Source: Ampullaceana balthica (taxonomy: Eukaryota; Mollusca; Gastropoda; Lymnaeidae). Taken from it: a stretch of DNA of 64,000 nt. Both the position numbers and the translations under genes were made by a program. Shown here piece after piece: positions 27,071-38,457 of this stretch. Under the pieces are notes generated by a model. It saw only the letters and a program-made list of their open reading frames with translations. It ran no database searches and was not told where the DNA came from. Location: the NCBI GenBank assembly GCA_944989445.1, contig CALYLW010000037.1:584501-648500 (forward strand), written 5' to 3'. How positions within the stretch are numbered: the stretch's first letter is position 1; the number at the start of each line of letters is the position of its first letter.

Positions 27071-28758
27071 TTGTCTATTCCCTCCAAAAAATAAAGATGT
27101 GATTGTCAGGTCAACAAAAGCTCTTGAATGTGCCTTTCATTTGACTTCAATGAATTAGTGGCTTTTCATACCTAGAGAGTACAGGAGAAAAATAGAAACA
27201 TAATTTTTATTAGGTCTAGTAAATTTGATATAATAATTTGATATCTACATGTATCATAACTTTTTTTAGTCATGCTGCTTCCTACTTAGTTACTTAGCAA
27301 GTGCCTACTCACTTGTTAAACTCAATTCATAAGTCACTAAAGCCAGAATCCAAATAACAATTTTTACAAATGTTAAGTTCTCATAATTCATCCCTAAGCC
27401 ATAGCCAAGTTGAATGGGGAATATAAATGAGATTTGATTTGGTAATTTAATTATTTATTCACTAGACCAATCAATATTCAGACATTGACTGATTAAGCAG
27501 TAAATAATGGGCATTAATGAGTCTTTGATATGAACTGAAGTAGAAGTAGGAATTATTATTATTTTTTTTTACTGCAGTGGACAGTACAGTATTGTCATTA
27601 GTAATGTATATTTATAAGACATATAAATGTACATGTTAATGTATGAATAGTATGAAGGAATAATACAAAATATATTTTTCATTTTAAAGCTATAGCAACA
27701 TGAATTAAGCTGGCACAACATACACCATGGCAGTGTACTTATCAAATCCATAGGTTTTTGGCCAGGGTAAAACATGGCGGTAAACCTAGCAAAACTATGG
27801 ACTGTGGCCTAGGTGCACCGCGGCTGAAAAAATATAATGAATATAATGACAGGAAATAACGATTTTTTTCGTAAACATTTAAAGCTTTATTTACCTTTAG
27901 CTTTTAAACAATTTAAATAATTATAGACACGTATCTCCACCATCACCTAGATTGAAATCCTCAAATCTTATGAGATATGCACATCCTGCATCCGTTTTGC
28001 ACGGGGGCCCTTAACGTCATTTTATTCCCCATTTGATTTTTCATGACCTTGACAAACAATGATCCAGATTGAAATCAATTGGTGTTTTGGTCTGGTGTTA
28101 AGCGAGTTTTCAAGGCTAACTTAAATCTTAACTTCCGCAGCACAACGCAAGTATTTTGCTAGTTTATTTATAATATTAAATGGAGGAGGGGGTCAATTGG
28201 GGAAAAACATGTTGACATAGTTCAAAAAACAAGACAATTTTAACTTGGAAATAAAACATACAGATAATCTAATACAACCCTCTGGTAAACACTGGGCTCA
28301 TATAACCACGATTTCTTATTCCATATGCAAGAACAAACTCATAAAAATTCTTGTTTTTCCGATCTGGAATTTGGGTCGCCTGAAAAACTAAAAACCAACA
28401 CACCATCAACACTTTAAAACTCTAATAAAATTGCACCATGGATAGCGTATGAGCAATAATTTACTGTATAGAATAAGAAGGAGAGTCTGTAGCAGAGAAG
28501 ATAAGACAGGCATAGGAGAAAAATAAAACATGGAAACTTGAGCCTACTTGAGCGCACATAGAATATAAATTCTATTTATAAATATAGCAGGCCTATTCTA
28601 TATTTAGAAATACTGATATAAAGAAATTGAAGTTGAATATTTAAACTAAATTAGTAATAATTTTATATTTAAATGTAGAAACAACATGGTAAAATTACAA
28701 AATAAAAGAGCAGATTATCAAAACAGTTATAATTAGTTATATTTAATTTATGGCTGTG
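27071..28758. other. PTCD1 upstream region
   Basis: No gene is recognised. A locally GC-richer patch with CpGs at about 27760-28150 could include the PTCD1 promoter and a non-coding first exon, but no initiator or TATA signal can be assigned from sequence alone. Confidence 0.3.
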
Positions 28759-29448
28759 GCTATTGGTAGCTGACTACCAATAGCTTCTAGAGAGCTATTG
28801 GTACTCGACTACAAATAGCCATTTCCGGTTGTCGGCTATTGGTAGTTCTCTATTATTAATTGTTAATAAAACTACTACTAGGTGATATTCTGAGTTTGAT
28901 GTAATGTTTAAATGTAAAAAATAGACATTTAACCCTAACCCTAAAATATCTAATCTGTAAGAATTTCATTAGTTTTAGTCCCTATATAATATATACTATT
29001 AGTATACTATATTATGCTATATTTGTTTTTCTATTTTAATGTAAAAAATAGACAACTAACCCTAACCCTGACCCTAAAACTAAATGATCTAATTTAATCG
29101 TAATTATAAGAATTTTAAATTGATTTCATTCGTGGTAGTCCCTATATTTTTGTTTCTATTTTAATGTAAAAAAATAGACAACTATCCCTAACCTTGACCC
29201 TAAAACTTAAAAGAAAGAAAAAAACATTAGGGTTGACCGAAAATCAAACCCATGCCTGATCGTCATCAATCAGTTCACAAGTCCAACTCTCTATCATGAG
29301 ACTAAGGAAGTTCGGTACATTTGGTGAATTTTGAATGGTTATATCAGTAGCTATTAAGTGTTCCTTAAATTCCATTGGATGCCATAAATAACTGACTACA
29401 AATAGCCGCACCCTCAGGGACCTGCTATTGGTAGTCAACTACCAATAG
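28759..29448. repeat. Hairpin-bracketed block with CCCTAA-containing tandem repeats
   Basis: Perfect hairpins stand at both ends: GCTATTGGTAG / CTACCAATAGC (stems 28759-28769 and 28774-28784, 4-nt loop) and CTATTGGTAGT / ACTACCAATAG (29425-29435 and 29438-29448, 2-nt loop). Between them a unit of about 125 bp repeats roughly three times (about 28910-29205). Each unit contains AAAATAGACA followed by short CCCTAACCCTAA-like runs. It may be a non-autonomous transposon; no target duplication was identified. Confidence 0.55.
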
Positions 29449-32327
29449 ACACTCCCTTAATTTATAGATTAAGATTTAAGAGACACCATTTTGTAAATAG
29501 TGCACGCAAAAATATAGAAATACACACACAAAACTTGAACCTAAGGTTAAGAAACAAACTGTTTGCCTGTAACATTATTGTGATTCGAAAAGTCAAAAGG
29601 AACAAAAACATTCCAAACTGAGATTTAAACCTCATACCTCTAGTGGTAAAGTCTTTAAACCCTACCATGCGACCAGAGATGCCAATATATATTAAAACAA
29701 ATTATCCTTAATTGGTCAACCATCAAGTTTTCTGGTCGCGCTACCTTAAATATTCAGTAATCATGAAATTTGAAGATGGAAATTGATTTAGAGGACTAAT
29801 GATTAGTATTAGCAAAGGAATTGCACATTTTTGTCTTAATATAGTTTATATACAGTGGGGCCCGCTTAAGTTGACGGCCTCGGGGTATGAAAAATGGCGC
29901 TGAGATAACCGATCACCGAGTTAAACGAAAACCAATATGGCGGCAAAATATTAACATGCGCTTGAAATTTCTTTATAATTATATATGTTACGTCCAAAGC
30001 CCGAAATCGGCCACTTCGCGAAATGGTTGGCCAATTCGCGAAGTGGCCAATGTTAGCCGGCCAAAGCCCGAAATTTCGGCTTTGGCCGGCCAGTTCGCAA
30101 AATGGCTAGCATCGATTGGCCAAAGCCCAAAGAAAGAAGTCATGAGCAGAATGAAGGTTGACTAGTAAGATTTCATACTTACAATTGATTGTTAATTACA
30201 AATGATAGCAAAACCAGGGACTGTTCGTTGGCTGACACATGTTACATAATTACATGTTACGAGGGCTAGACTAAGTGATGACCACATGACCCTGTGTGTT
30301 GGCAACACTTTTTGGCAAGGTAAATAAAGGGAGTGGGCAGAGAGAATGTGCGTACCTTTATCTGACCACGTGGCCTTTTTCTTGTCCGATTACATCGGAT
30401 CGATATGGGGGTGGCGGTGGATAGGATTGGAAGGACTTTCTACCTCAGAAAATGGCGCACATACCACAATCCAGAATTCGCATTGAATTTTACCAGGTTG
30501 TCAGTGCATAAACTTTTTTTCAATCAACCTATCATAAATTCAACGTTAAAAATAACTATTCCATAATTATAGTATATTACATTATTTTTATACCAAAAAT
30601 AAATTAAAAAAAAATTCATTTACAAAACGAAAAAATAAATAAAACAATTTTAAGGTGTTAAAACAAAAGGGTCTAAACGTGCTGTGATCGAATCGGCATG
30701 GATTTGTTCATCTACTGATTTAGCACTTTCCAGTACAGAACAACGTGTCGTAGCTAACAATTAATGATGAGTTAATAGCCTCAGTATACTTCATCATCAT
30801 CGCCCTTCGTCCCATCTGGGGCATAGGCCACGAACAAAGGTTCTCCAGGCATCCCGGTCCTGCGCCAATCTTGCTATCTGCCCCCAGCTGTGCCCGCTCA
30901 TTTTGGTGTCTGCCTCCAGTTCCCTTCTCCAGGTCATTTTGGGACGACCCCTTTTTCTCTTGCCTTGGGGGTTCAATGTGAGGGCTTGTCTCACAATGCT
31001 GGATGTAGGTTTTCTGAGAGTGTGGTCAATCCATCTCCATCTGCGCTGGCGTATTAGCTCATCCACTGGCTCTTGTTGTGTGCGTTGCCAGAGGTCTTCG
31101 TTGGTGATGACATTGGGCCGCGGATTCAGAGAATTGTTCGGAGACATGTGTTTATAAAAGCTTGAAGCTTTTTTGAAATGGCTGCTGTTATTCGCCATGT
31201 TTCCGCTCCATACAACAAGACAGGCTTTATTGTGGTGTTAAATATCCTGACCTTGGTATGGAGAGTAAAGTTGTTACAGTTCCAAACTTTTTTAAGCTGT
31301 TTAAATGCTGTTCTTGCTTTGCCGATTCTCATTCTTACATCGGCTTCAGTCCCTACTTGTGTGTCAATGATGCTTCCAAAGTGTGTGAAGCTATCCACCT
31401 CCTCGAGATTTTTTCCTTCCAGTGTTATTGGAGTGTTGCTTGATGTATTTATTTTACGGACTTTGCTTTTTCCTTTATGGATGTTCAGGCCAAGGCAAGC
31501 AGAGAATTGTGCTACATAGTTGGTTTTCTCCTGCATCTGTTGCTGTGAGTGCGATATTAATGCCAGATCATCCACAAAGTCCAGGTCATCAAGTTGTTAC
31601 CATAGTGTCCACTGGATACCATTTCTCTTCTGCTCTGTAGACATTTTCATTATGCAGTCGATGGTTAGCAGAAATAAGAATGGTGAAAGCAGAACCCCTG
31701 TCTGACTCCGGTCTGTACCCCAAAAGCCGCTGTTGTTTGTTGGCCATGAACAATTCTACATGTAAGTCTTTCGTATGAAGCCTTAATTATGTCAGTCAGT
31801 TTTTGTGGTATCCCGTAGTGTCTTAGTAACTTCCACAGGGTTGGCCTGTCAACACTATCGAAAGCCTTCTCATAGTCAATAAAGTTGATGTTTAGTGGTG
31901 AGTTCCACTACAGGGATTGTTCCAATAGAATTCTCAGGGTGGCAATCTGGTCAGTGCATGATCTACCTTTTCTAAAGCCTGCTTGTTGGTCTCTAAGATG
32001 GGTGTCTATTTTGTCCCTCATTCTCTTTAGCAGCACTCTGTTAAATACTTTGCTTGGTATGGATAGCAGAGTTATTCCTCTATAGTTGGAGCAGGAGCTA
32101 AGATCTCCTTTTTTGGGAGCTTAATGAGATGTCCTTCTTTCCACTCCATCGGAATCTGTTCTTCCTCCCATATTTTCTTGAAAAGAGAGCATTGCAGAGC
32201 TAGTCTTAATATCTGCTGCCAAGGATTCTGCTGGTATTGTCTGGACCAGCCGCTTTGCCTATCTTTAGTTGTTTAATTGCTCTGCGTATCTCTTGTTTTG
32301 TGGGTGTGCTGCAGTCTATTTCTAGAT

Positions 32328-33271
32328 TGTTAAGTACCTTAATAATGGTTTGAGAATCTCATTCAGTTTAGAACCATTGGGGGATAGGGGTTCAGACGCT
32401 GACCTTGAGTGGACAAAGATTTTGGAATAATCTGATGGGTCATGGGAAATTTATTAGGACGCTACAACTACTTAAGTCACATGTGATCACGTGTCAGGTG
32501 CCTGATGACGCCTGAATGTATGCATGCGAGCACGTGCAAAGGAATTGGTACATGAGGGCTGACCAATCAAATTAAGAGTTGCACGCTGACCCATGCCACC
32601 CAGTTGAATAGCCAATAGTAACGGTTAGGAATCTGGGACAGCGGGTCACCACCCACGCGGTGAGCAGCCCAATATATACCCCAGCAAAACTCTAAGGCGT
32701 CCTCTCTCTCTCAGAAGATCACAGTCACAGACCACCATAAGACTGAATTCTGAGGTGTGACTGTTTGATTAGAGGAGCCTAGCTGAGAAGTTTGTTCCCA
32801 GCTAGTATAGTAGGTCATAGCGGAGAATAGCGGTTAGGCAAGCTAACCTAGAGCTGAGTACCAGATGTGCTCTACAGGCAAAAGTGGTAAGATGACCCTG
32901 AGCCGGACGAGAAGATACTGTTAGTAACATTGGAGCCAGCTGTCAGTCATTGAGTAACTGAGGGGCGTGGTGTTGATCGGCCTATCAGACGATGTGTGGG
33001 TTAAGCATCGCTGACCAGTGAGGCGGAACACTGACTGATCCCGTTACCTGAGACAGTGCGTGAGGTCGGCAGGTATATAGCGGAGCTGAGCCGAATCAAG
33101 GGATGTAGTAACCAATTGTGAACGTACCTTTATTTTAGATATTTTGTACCTGAATTATTATTGTCTACATTCTACATGTTTTATACCTTATTCATTTTGT
33201 ATATATATATTTTATCTATGTAAATAAATATTTTCTCACTGTTGCAAACAGTGCTGTTAAGTTACTCAACA
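32328..33271 (+). repeat. 5' LTR (944 bp)
   Basis: It starts TGTTAAG and ends CTCAACA. A TATATA at 32673-32678, followed by a TCTCTCTCTCAG stretch, looks like the promoter. AATAAA at 33223-33228, near the end, looks like the polyadenylation signal. It differs from the 3' LTR by scattered single changes and by lacking about 106 bp near its 3' end. Confidence 0.92.
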
Positions 33272-33289
33272 TTGGGAGCTCGCCCTAAG
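33272..33289 (+). other. Putative primer-binding site
   Basis: TTGGGAGCTCGCCC lies directly after the LTR end. The pattern TGG(G)..CTCG is the usual tRNA 3'-end complement in LTR elements; the tRNA is not identified. Confidence 0.6.
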
Positions 33290-33904
33290 CAAAATTTTTT
33301 TAAGGCTTGTGGACCTTCGGGACTATTAGCTGAACTATTGTTGTTAGTTGAATTGTAGCATTATAATTTATTTTATTACAGGATAAGTTTGAATGGTTTG
33401 AAATATTTTTATTCATCTATTAATTCATGTTCACATTTTAAAATCCAGAACAAACACTGAAAACACTGCTGTGAGTGAGGCTAGAGACTAGAGGTGCCAA
33501 TATGACGTAACTCGACCAACAGCGGACGGACCAGGACCCAGCAGGTTCAAGAGTTCAACCTCGCCCAGGGCCACGAGCGTTAGGAAAACAAGGGGAAGGT
33601 AAGGAAAGTTTGTTATTGTCCGTACTGTTTACAATTTAGCAGAGCCACTTATATTTTGCTTAGTTCTTAGAATAGTACTATGTGTTATATGTTTATGTTT
33701 AGAATGTTCAAGAGTAATGTAATTTGAGTTCGTATGCCCGTAAGAACGATAAACTAATTTCGTTGGGGACTCCTATTACATTGTTTTCTCGACTACAACT
33801 AGTAATATATAGGTTATTATATGTAGCATTTTTTGCTGAGTCTTGTTTTGTAAGGCATTATTACTTACTTTTGCGTGTTCAAAGTCTTTGACGCACTTTT
33901 AGAA

Positions 33905-35176
33905 ATGTCTTTTCTTCCGACATTGTCAATGTTGTACTTAGGTAAATCGGTAGAAGATTTTAGATATGAAGCCACAGAAATGGGTTTCAAGGAAATAGAA
34001 ATAGAAATTTTTATTCAGGAAGAATCAGTGAGACAACACTTTGAGAAAGAAATGAAAATGTTAATAGAAAAAAGAAATACGTTGTTGGATGAAAAATGTA
34101 CAGTATTTACAGAGATTCATAAAAAACTAATGACTAGAATGGATACATTTCAAAGGAAAAAAAGTCAAGGAAAATTGTCATTGGAAGAAATTTTGCTGCT
34201 AAAAGAAGAAATACAAAAGGAAGAAATATATAGTGAAGAACAAACTAGGTTAGGTGAACAAAAAGAACAAAATATTCTTATGACACTTAAGTCAATAAAA
34301 CTAGAAATAGATGAAAAAGAGCGTGAACTCGAATTCGAATTAGCTAAGATTTCAAAGGACGTTACTACCAAATGGTTACTAAACAAAGACAAGAAGAACC
34401 TGTTAACAGTTAACAATGAAACTAAGGAAGAAATGTTGACCTTGGCCAATAACGATGACCAAACTGGGTCAAATGTCATTAAGAAAGAGAGGCACGCTAC
34501 TGAACTGGCAAGTGAAAAGGTCACGCCTTTACTTAAGACAAAGGCGTTAGATGTTAATACACAAACAAAGACAGACAACACCAACTCAAGGTTACCCGCA
34601 GCGAGGGGAGATGACGGTAGGGCAGAAGCGGTGGACATCAGAGACAAACGGCACAGGCAAGCCACGGCCAGCGTGAAGATGATCATGACGGAGGGGGGTC
34701 AAGGTGAAGTAACCGTGACCGATGGAGCGAATTGGCGTCTTTGTGAGAAGGGCAAACAAAGCGCGCAACAGTTAACGGGAGCGACCGTTACGGTTAACGT
34801 AAAGGAGACAAAAGAAAGGGAAGTGACCACAGTGAGTGACGCTTCGCTGAAGGTCATCACATGTAATGATCACGTGATGGATATATGCAAATCAGATATG
34901 ACCATTGATGAGTCAAGTTGGTCAAATGTGGGAAAAGAATTTAGTATATCAAAACAAGAGTGTCTTGTTGTAAAGGATAAATGCTTAGGCTTAGGCATTG
35001 ATGAAATGGTAAGAAATGAGTTTATACCAGAAAGCCACGAGAATGTTGACTTTCTTGATAATTGTATTAGTCTAAAACAGACTAAAACTGATGTTAGTAT
35101 GACTAGTAGGAAAAGACAGATCCAGCAGTTAAGAGATGTGAATATTAAATATGAGAGGGTGAGTAAGTTCAATTGA
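33905..35176 (+). CDS. Coiled-coil-rich ORF of the LTR element, possible gag-like protein
   Basis: From the first ATG at 33905 it encodes 423 residues; the open frame itself extends ten codons further upstream without an ATG. The first 60 residues (SVEDFRYEATEMGFKE, then acidic) resemble the small helical region at the N-terminus of some Gypsy gag proteins. Residues about 40-190 are a charged Glu/Lys/Leu coiled coil (EEILLLKEEIQKEE). The rest is Ser/Thr/Lys-rich and less ordered. There is no CCHC knuckle, protease or polymerase. It is intact despite lying in degraded surroundings, in line with the near-identical LTRs. It could be a divergent gag, or a captured host segment; function is not assigned. 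Confidence 0.7.
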   Translation: MSFLPTLSMLYLGKSVEDFRYEATEMGFKEIEIEIFIQEESVRQHFEKEMKMLIEKRNTLLDEKCTVFTEIHKKLMTRMDTFQRKKSQGKLSLEEILLLKEEIQKEEIYSEEQTRLGEQKEQNILMTLKSIKLEIDEKERELEFELAKISKDVTTKWLLNKDKKNLLTVNNETKEEMLTLANNDDQTGSNVIKKERHATELASEKVTPLLKTKALDVNTQTKTDNTNSRLPAARGDDGRAEAVDIRDKRHRQATASVKMIMTEGGQGEVTVTDGANWRLCEKGKQSAQQLTGATVTVNVKETKEREVTTVSDASLKVITCNDHVMDICKSDMTIDESSWSNVGKEFSISKQECLVVKDKCLGLGIDEMVRNEFIPESHENVDFLDNCISLKQTKTDVSMTSRKRQIQQLRDVNIKYERVSKFN

Positions 35177-35436
35177 GTTACAATTTTGTGCCGCCCGCAG
35201 TACTTATGAAGTTGCAAGTCAGACGTACAGTAGCCACGAAGGACCATGGGCTAACAGGTAAGCCAACTGTTAGATATGGGTGGCCTGTTAATTGTAAGAG
35301 TATGCTGACATGGAAAACTTTTCTGCTAGAAACTATTTCGGATTTAAAAGTTCATGAAAATTTTTCTCCAACCATAGATATGCCTCGAACGGGGATTGGC
35401 ACGTTTTGTCTTAAGAGCAGGGGAGAAAACTTGTGA
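35173..35436 (+). CDS. Small ORF overlapping the end of the LTR-element ORF
   Basis: This 87-codon frame opens with TTG (first ATG about 12 codons in) and overlaps the stop of the long ORF by four bases in another frame. It contains short basic and aromatic segments (KPTVRYGWPVNCK; LTWKTFLLETISDLK). It may extend the long ORF by frameshift or splicing, or be chance. No homology is recognised. Confidence 0.25.
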   Translation: MSYNFVPPAVLMKLQVRRTVATKDHGLTGKPTVRYGWPVNCKSMLTWKTFLLETISDLKVHENFSPTIDMPRTGIGTFCLKSRGENL

Positions 35437-35938
35437 ACCTGTTGTAAGTACTTAACGGCACAGGACCAGACTGTTAACTGGACTGTATATGTAACTGAAC
35501 TAGAACGTTGATACGACTATGAGTTTGACTATGATTTTGTTTGTAACTTTAAAGATTTGATTTTGTTTTCAGTGCTGAAAATATTAACTTAGCATTTATG
35601 ATTTGTTTATGGACAATATGGACTTATGATTTTTAAGAGGTTTATAAATATGATTGGAGTACTATACTCATCTATTATTCTGTATACTTTGAATTCTCGT
35701 TATTTGGAGAATCTTTTTGTTTAATAAGCACATTAATATTTGATAAATGATTTGTGTGCACTTTGAAACTTATGTATTTGTTATACTTTGAAAACTTAGT
35801 TGTTTTTCAGAAAATTTGGTTTTAGTTTAGTTACTTTATGGAAGTTTGATAACTAATATGTGGTAAACACCTTGAATTTAATAATGTTTAAAATGAGTTT
35901 AAAACTTTGTTGTTTTTCAGGCAATTTTTGCTTTTGGT

Positions 35939-36164
35939 AATGTAGATGGATATTTATGAATATTATGAACATATTTATTTTTCAGGATTGTTTTGTTTAT
36001 TGATTGTTAGCACTACAATGTGCTATTGATGCTTTGAAAATATAGATGGATATTTATGAATATTATGAACAGATTTATTTTTCAGGATTGTTTTGTTTTA
36101 TTTGATTGTTAGCACTACAATGTGTTATTTATGCTTTGAAAATGTAGATGGATGTTTATGAATA
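35939..36164 (+). repeat. 100-bp tandem duplication inside the LTR element
   Basis: Units start at 35939, 36039 and (partial) 36141. They share TAGATGGATATTTATGAATA and GATTGTTAGCACTACAATGT with few differences. They sit in the AT-rich non-coding interior, which otherwise (35437-36983) contains no ORF and repeats the loose word TTTGAAA. Confidence 0.8.
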
Positions 36165-36983
36165 CTTTGAAATTTTAATTGTGTTTTGATACTTTGAAAC
36201 TTTGCTTGTGTTTCAGAATTTTTTGCTTTACTGAAATTGTCACTGAACGTTTGGGAGTTAATATAAACATATTGTTTATCATGCTTGATGATTTTGATTA
36301 TGTTTACTCATTTGTATTACGGTTACATTTTATGAACATGCTTTGAGTTTTGTATAAGAGCTATGCCCATAATGAAGATGATTTTAAAGACATAGAATGT
36401 GTGTGTACCTAATTTTTATGATTGCTATGAGCTCTCATGTTTTGTTAATTGGAAAAAGATGTCATCTGTCATTGCTATACAATGTTTATCATGTGTTTTT
36501 TTTTACGAGAGTACTTATTGATGTTTCAAATTGATGATTTTACATATTATGATGCATACTTTGAATTTGATGATATTTATAAGTATATGATGCTTTAAAA
36601 TGGTTTATTGTTTTCTAACCTTGAAAATGAAAGTTTGGATATCAAAATGATTTGTTATATTTTTTCATTGCAGATAAATAGTTTAATGTTAAAAATTGTA
36701 TAACTACTAGTAAGACTTGATGATTTAGAGAGTTAGTAATGTTGTAATAATTGCCTATATGTATTTGATACACATGATGTGTTGCATTGGCATTTTATTA
36801 ATTTTAGATGTTTGATATTGTCTTGTGTGACATTGAATTGGTTTTGTTAGGATTTATAATCTTTTTAAACTTGTATCATGTTTTCATGACCATATGATTC
36901 TAATTATTATGTTGTATTAGAAAATTAGACTTTTTATTACTCAACTTGTAATGTTATATGTGACAATACAAGTATTGTCAAAG

Positions 36984-36999
36984 AGTAAGAGGGGGGGAG
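36984..36999 (+). other. Polypurine tract of the LTR element
   Basis: A purine-only AGAG-then-poly-G run ends exactly at the first base of the 3' LTR, the usual plus-strand primer position. Confidence 0.75.
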
Positions 37000-38049
37000 T
37001 GTTAAGTACCTTAATAATGGTTTGAGAATCTCATTCAGTTTAGAACCATTGGGGGATAGGGGTTCAGACGCTGACCTTGAGTGGACAAAGATTTTGGAAT
37101 AATCTGATGGGTCATGGGAAATTTATTAGGACGCTACAACTACTTAAGTCACATGTGATCACGTGTCAGGTGCCTGATGACGCCTGAATGTATGCATGCG
37201 AGCACGTGAAAAGGAATTGGTACATGAGGGCTGACCAATCAAATTAAGAGTTGCACGCTGACCCATGCCACCCAGTTGAATAGCCAATAGTAACGGTTAG
37301 GAATCTGGGACAGCGGGTCACCACCCACGCGGTGAGCAGCCCAATATATACCCCAGCAAAACTCTAAGGCGTCCTCTCTCTCTCAGAAGATCACAGTCAC
37401 AGACCACCATAAGACTGAGTTCTGAGGTGTGACTGTTTGATTAGAGGAGCCTAGCTGAGAAGTTTGTTCCCAGCTAGTATAGTAGGTCATAGCGGAGAAT
37501 AGCGGTTAGGCAAGCTAACCTAGAGCTGAGTACCAGATGTGCCTACAGGCAAAAGTGGGAAGACGACCCTGAGCCGGACGAGAAGATACTGTTAGTAACA
37601 TTGGAGCCAGCTGTCAGTCATTGAGTAACTGAGGGGCGTGGTGTTGATCGGCCTATCAGACAATGTGTGGGTTAAGCATCGCTGACCAGTGAGGCGGAAC
37701 ACTGACTGATCCCGTTACCTGAGACAGTGCGTGAGGTCGGCAGGTATATAGCGGAGCTGAGCCGAATCAAGGGATGTAGTAACCAATTGTGAACGTACCT
37801 TTATTTTAGATATTTTGTACCTGAATTATTATTGTCTACATTCTACATGTTTTATACCTTATTCATTTTGTATATATATATATATATTTATGTAAATAAA
37901 TATTTCTCTCTGTTGTACACAGAGGTGTTAAGTGTCATTTATATGTGTTTAAGTAGTGCAGTTCAAGATAGGTATTAATACTTAACACTGGGGGCTAGAG
38001 CCATTAATGATTAATATTACTCCTAGACAATAGAGCAAAATACTCAACA
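37000..38049 (+). repeat. 3' LTR (1050 bp, 106 bp longer than the 5' LTR)
   Basis: It is collinear with the 5' LTR to about 37925. It then carries an extra segment that includes TTAACACTGGGGGCTAGAGCC, similar to the LTR/primer-binding-site junction of the 5' side, before ending ACTCAACA and the TAGAT duplication. Confidence 0.88.
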
Positions 38050-38280
38050 TAGATCTTGTTCTGCTGGCTCTATGTTGAGTTTGTATTGTGGGGCTGGTCG
38101 GTTGAGGAGTTCTTCAAAATGTTCTATCCATCTTTTTTTCTGACCCTCTTCATCAGTATACTTAGTATTGTATTATTACACCCCACGACACATGTAATAC
38201 ATGCCCTATGACTTATCTTTTCAACTGGAAACGTTGATTGGGACGTTATAAATACGACTAATACAGGACTCACACTGAAA

Positions 38281-38457
38281 TAGGGCCGGCTTTAAGCTTA
38301 AGCAAACTAGGCAGCCGCCTAGGGCCTCCGATTAGTCTCATCATTAGTGGGGGCCTCCCACAAGAATCTTTCCATAATTATTTTTTATTTTTCTATTACA
38401 TCTAGGGCCACCAAATTCACTTCGCCTAGGGCCTCCAATTCCCTAAGTCCAGCCCTG
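38281..38457. mobile_element. hAT-like MITE, AGGGCCGGC ends
   Basis: The ends (T)AGGGCCGGCTTTAAG and CTAAGTCCAGCCCTG are imperfect inverted repeats. The flanks CACTGAAA and ACTGAAAC share seven bases. Internal CCTAGGGCC words recur. It is non-coding. Confidence 0.65.

Larger units (their letters stand above)
32328..38049 (+). mobile_element. Young LTR retrotransposon without pol, TSD TAGAT
   Basis: Long direct repeats begin TGTTAAGTACC and end ACTCAACA. The 5-bp duplication TAGAT stands at 32323-32327 and 38050-38054. A primer-binding-site-like TTGGGAGCTCGCC follows the 5' LTR, and a purine-rich tract (AAGAGGGGGGGAG) precedes the 3' LTR. The 3.7-kb interior contains one long ORF (33905-35176), a small second ORF and about 1.5 kb of AT-rich non-coding DNA. 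No protease, reverse transcriptase, RNase H or integrase motif is seen in any frame, so it must depend on another element's enzymes. The LTRs differ by only a handful of substitutions over about 900 bp, so insertion is recent. Confidence 0.92.
30793..38165 (-). pseudogene. LINE copy 2, split by an LTR retrotransposon
   Basis: The element is in two blocks, 38165-38055 and 32327-30793 (minus). The first block encodes the linker (KKRWIEHFEELLNRPAP). The second encodes PTKQEIRRAIKQLK, GKAAGPD, a partial palm (DDLALISHSQQQMQEKT), the connector SFTHFGSIIDT and LLYGAETWRI, and the tail WIDHTLRKP / RKRGRPKMTWRRELEAD / AQDRDAWRTFVRGLCP. It ends with a GAT-repeat 3' tail. It is the same family as the LINE at 19690. 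When the LTR element and one copy of TAGAT are skipped, the frame is continuous across the junction. It is 5'-truncated and frameshifted. Confidence 0.85.

Noticed and set aside
28920..29200. Interstitial telomere or chromosome-fusion site from CCCTAA runs
   Set aside because: Each run has only two or three units and is part of a 125-bp tandem repeat, so fusion is not needed to explain it.
30903..31519. Plus-strand frames of 84 and 113 codons
   Set aside because: They are antisense shadows of LINE copy 2, whose RT-connector motifs are on the minus strand.
34165..34686. 173-codon Ser-rich frame opposite the LTR-element ORF
   Set aside because: It is the antisense shadow of the coiled-coil ORF; the plus-strand frame is longer, starts with ATG after the primer site, and lies in the element's transcription direction.
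33905..35176. Host coiled-coil gene captured between two unrelated repeats
   Set aside because: The matching LTRs, target duplication, primer site and purine tract place the ORF inside one retrotransposon insertion.
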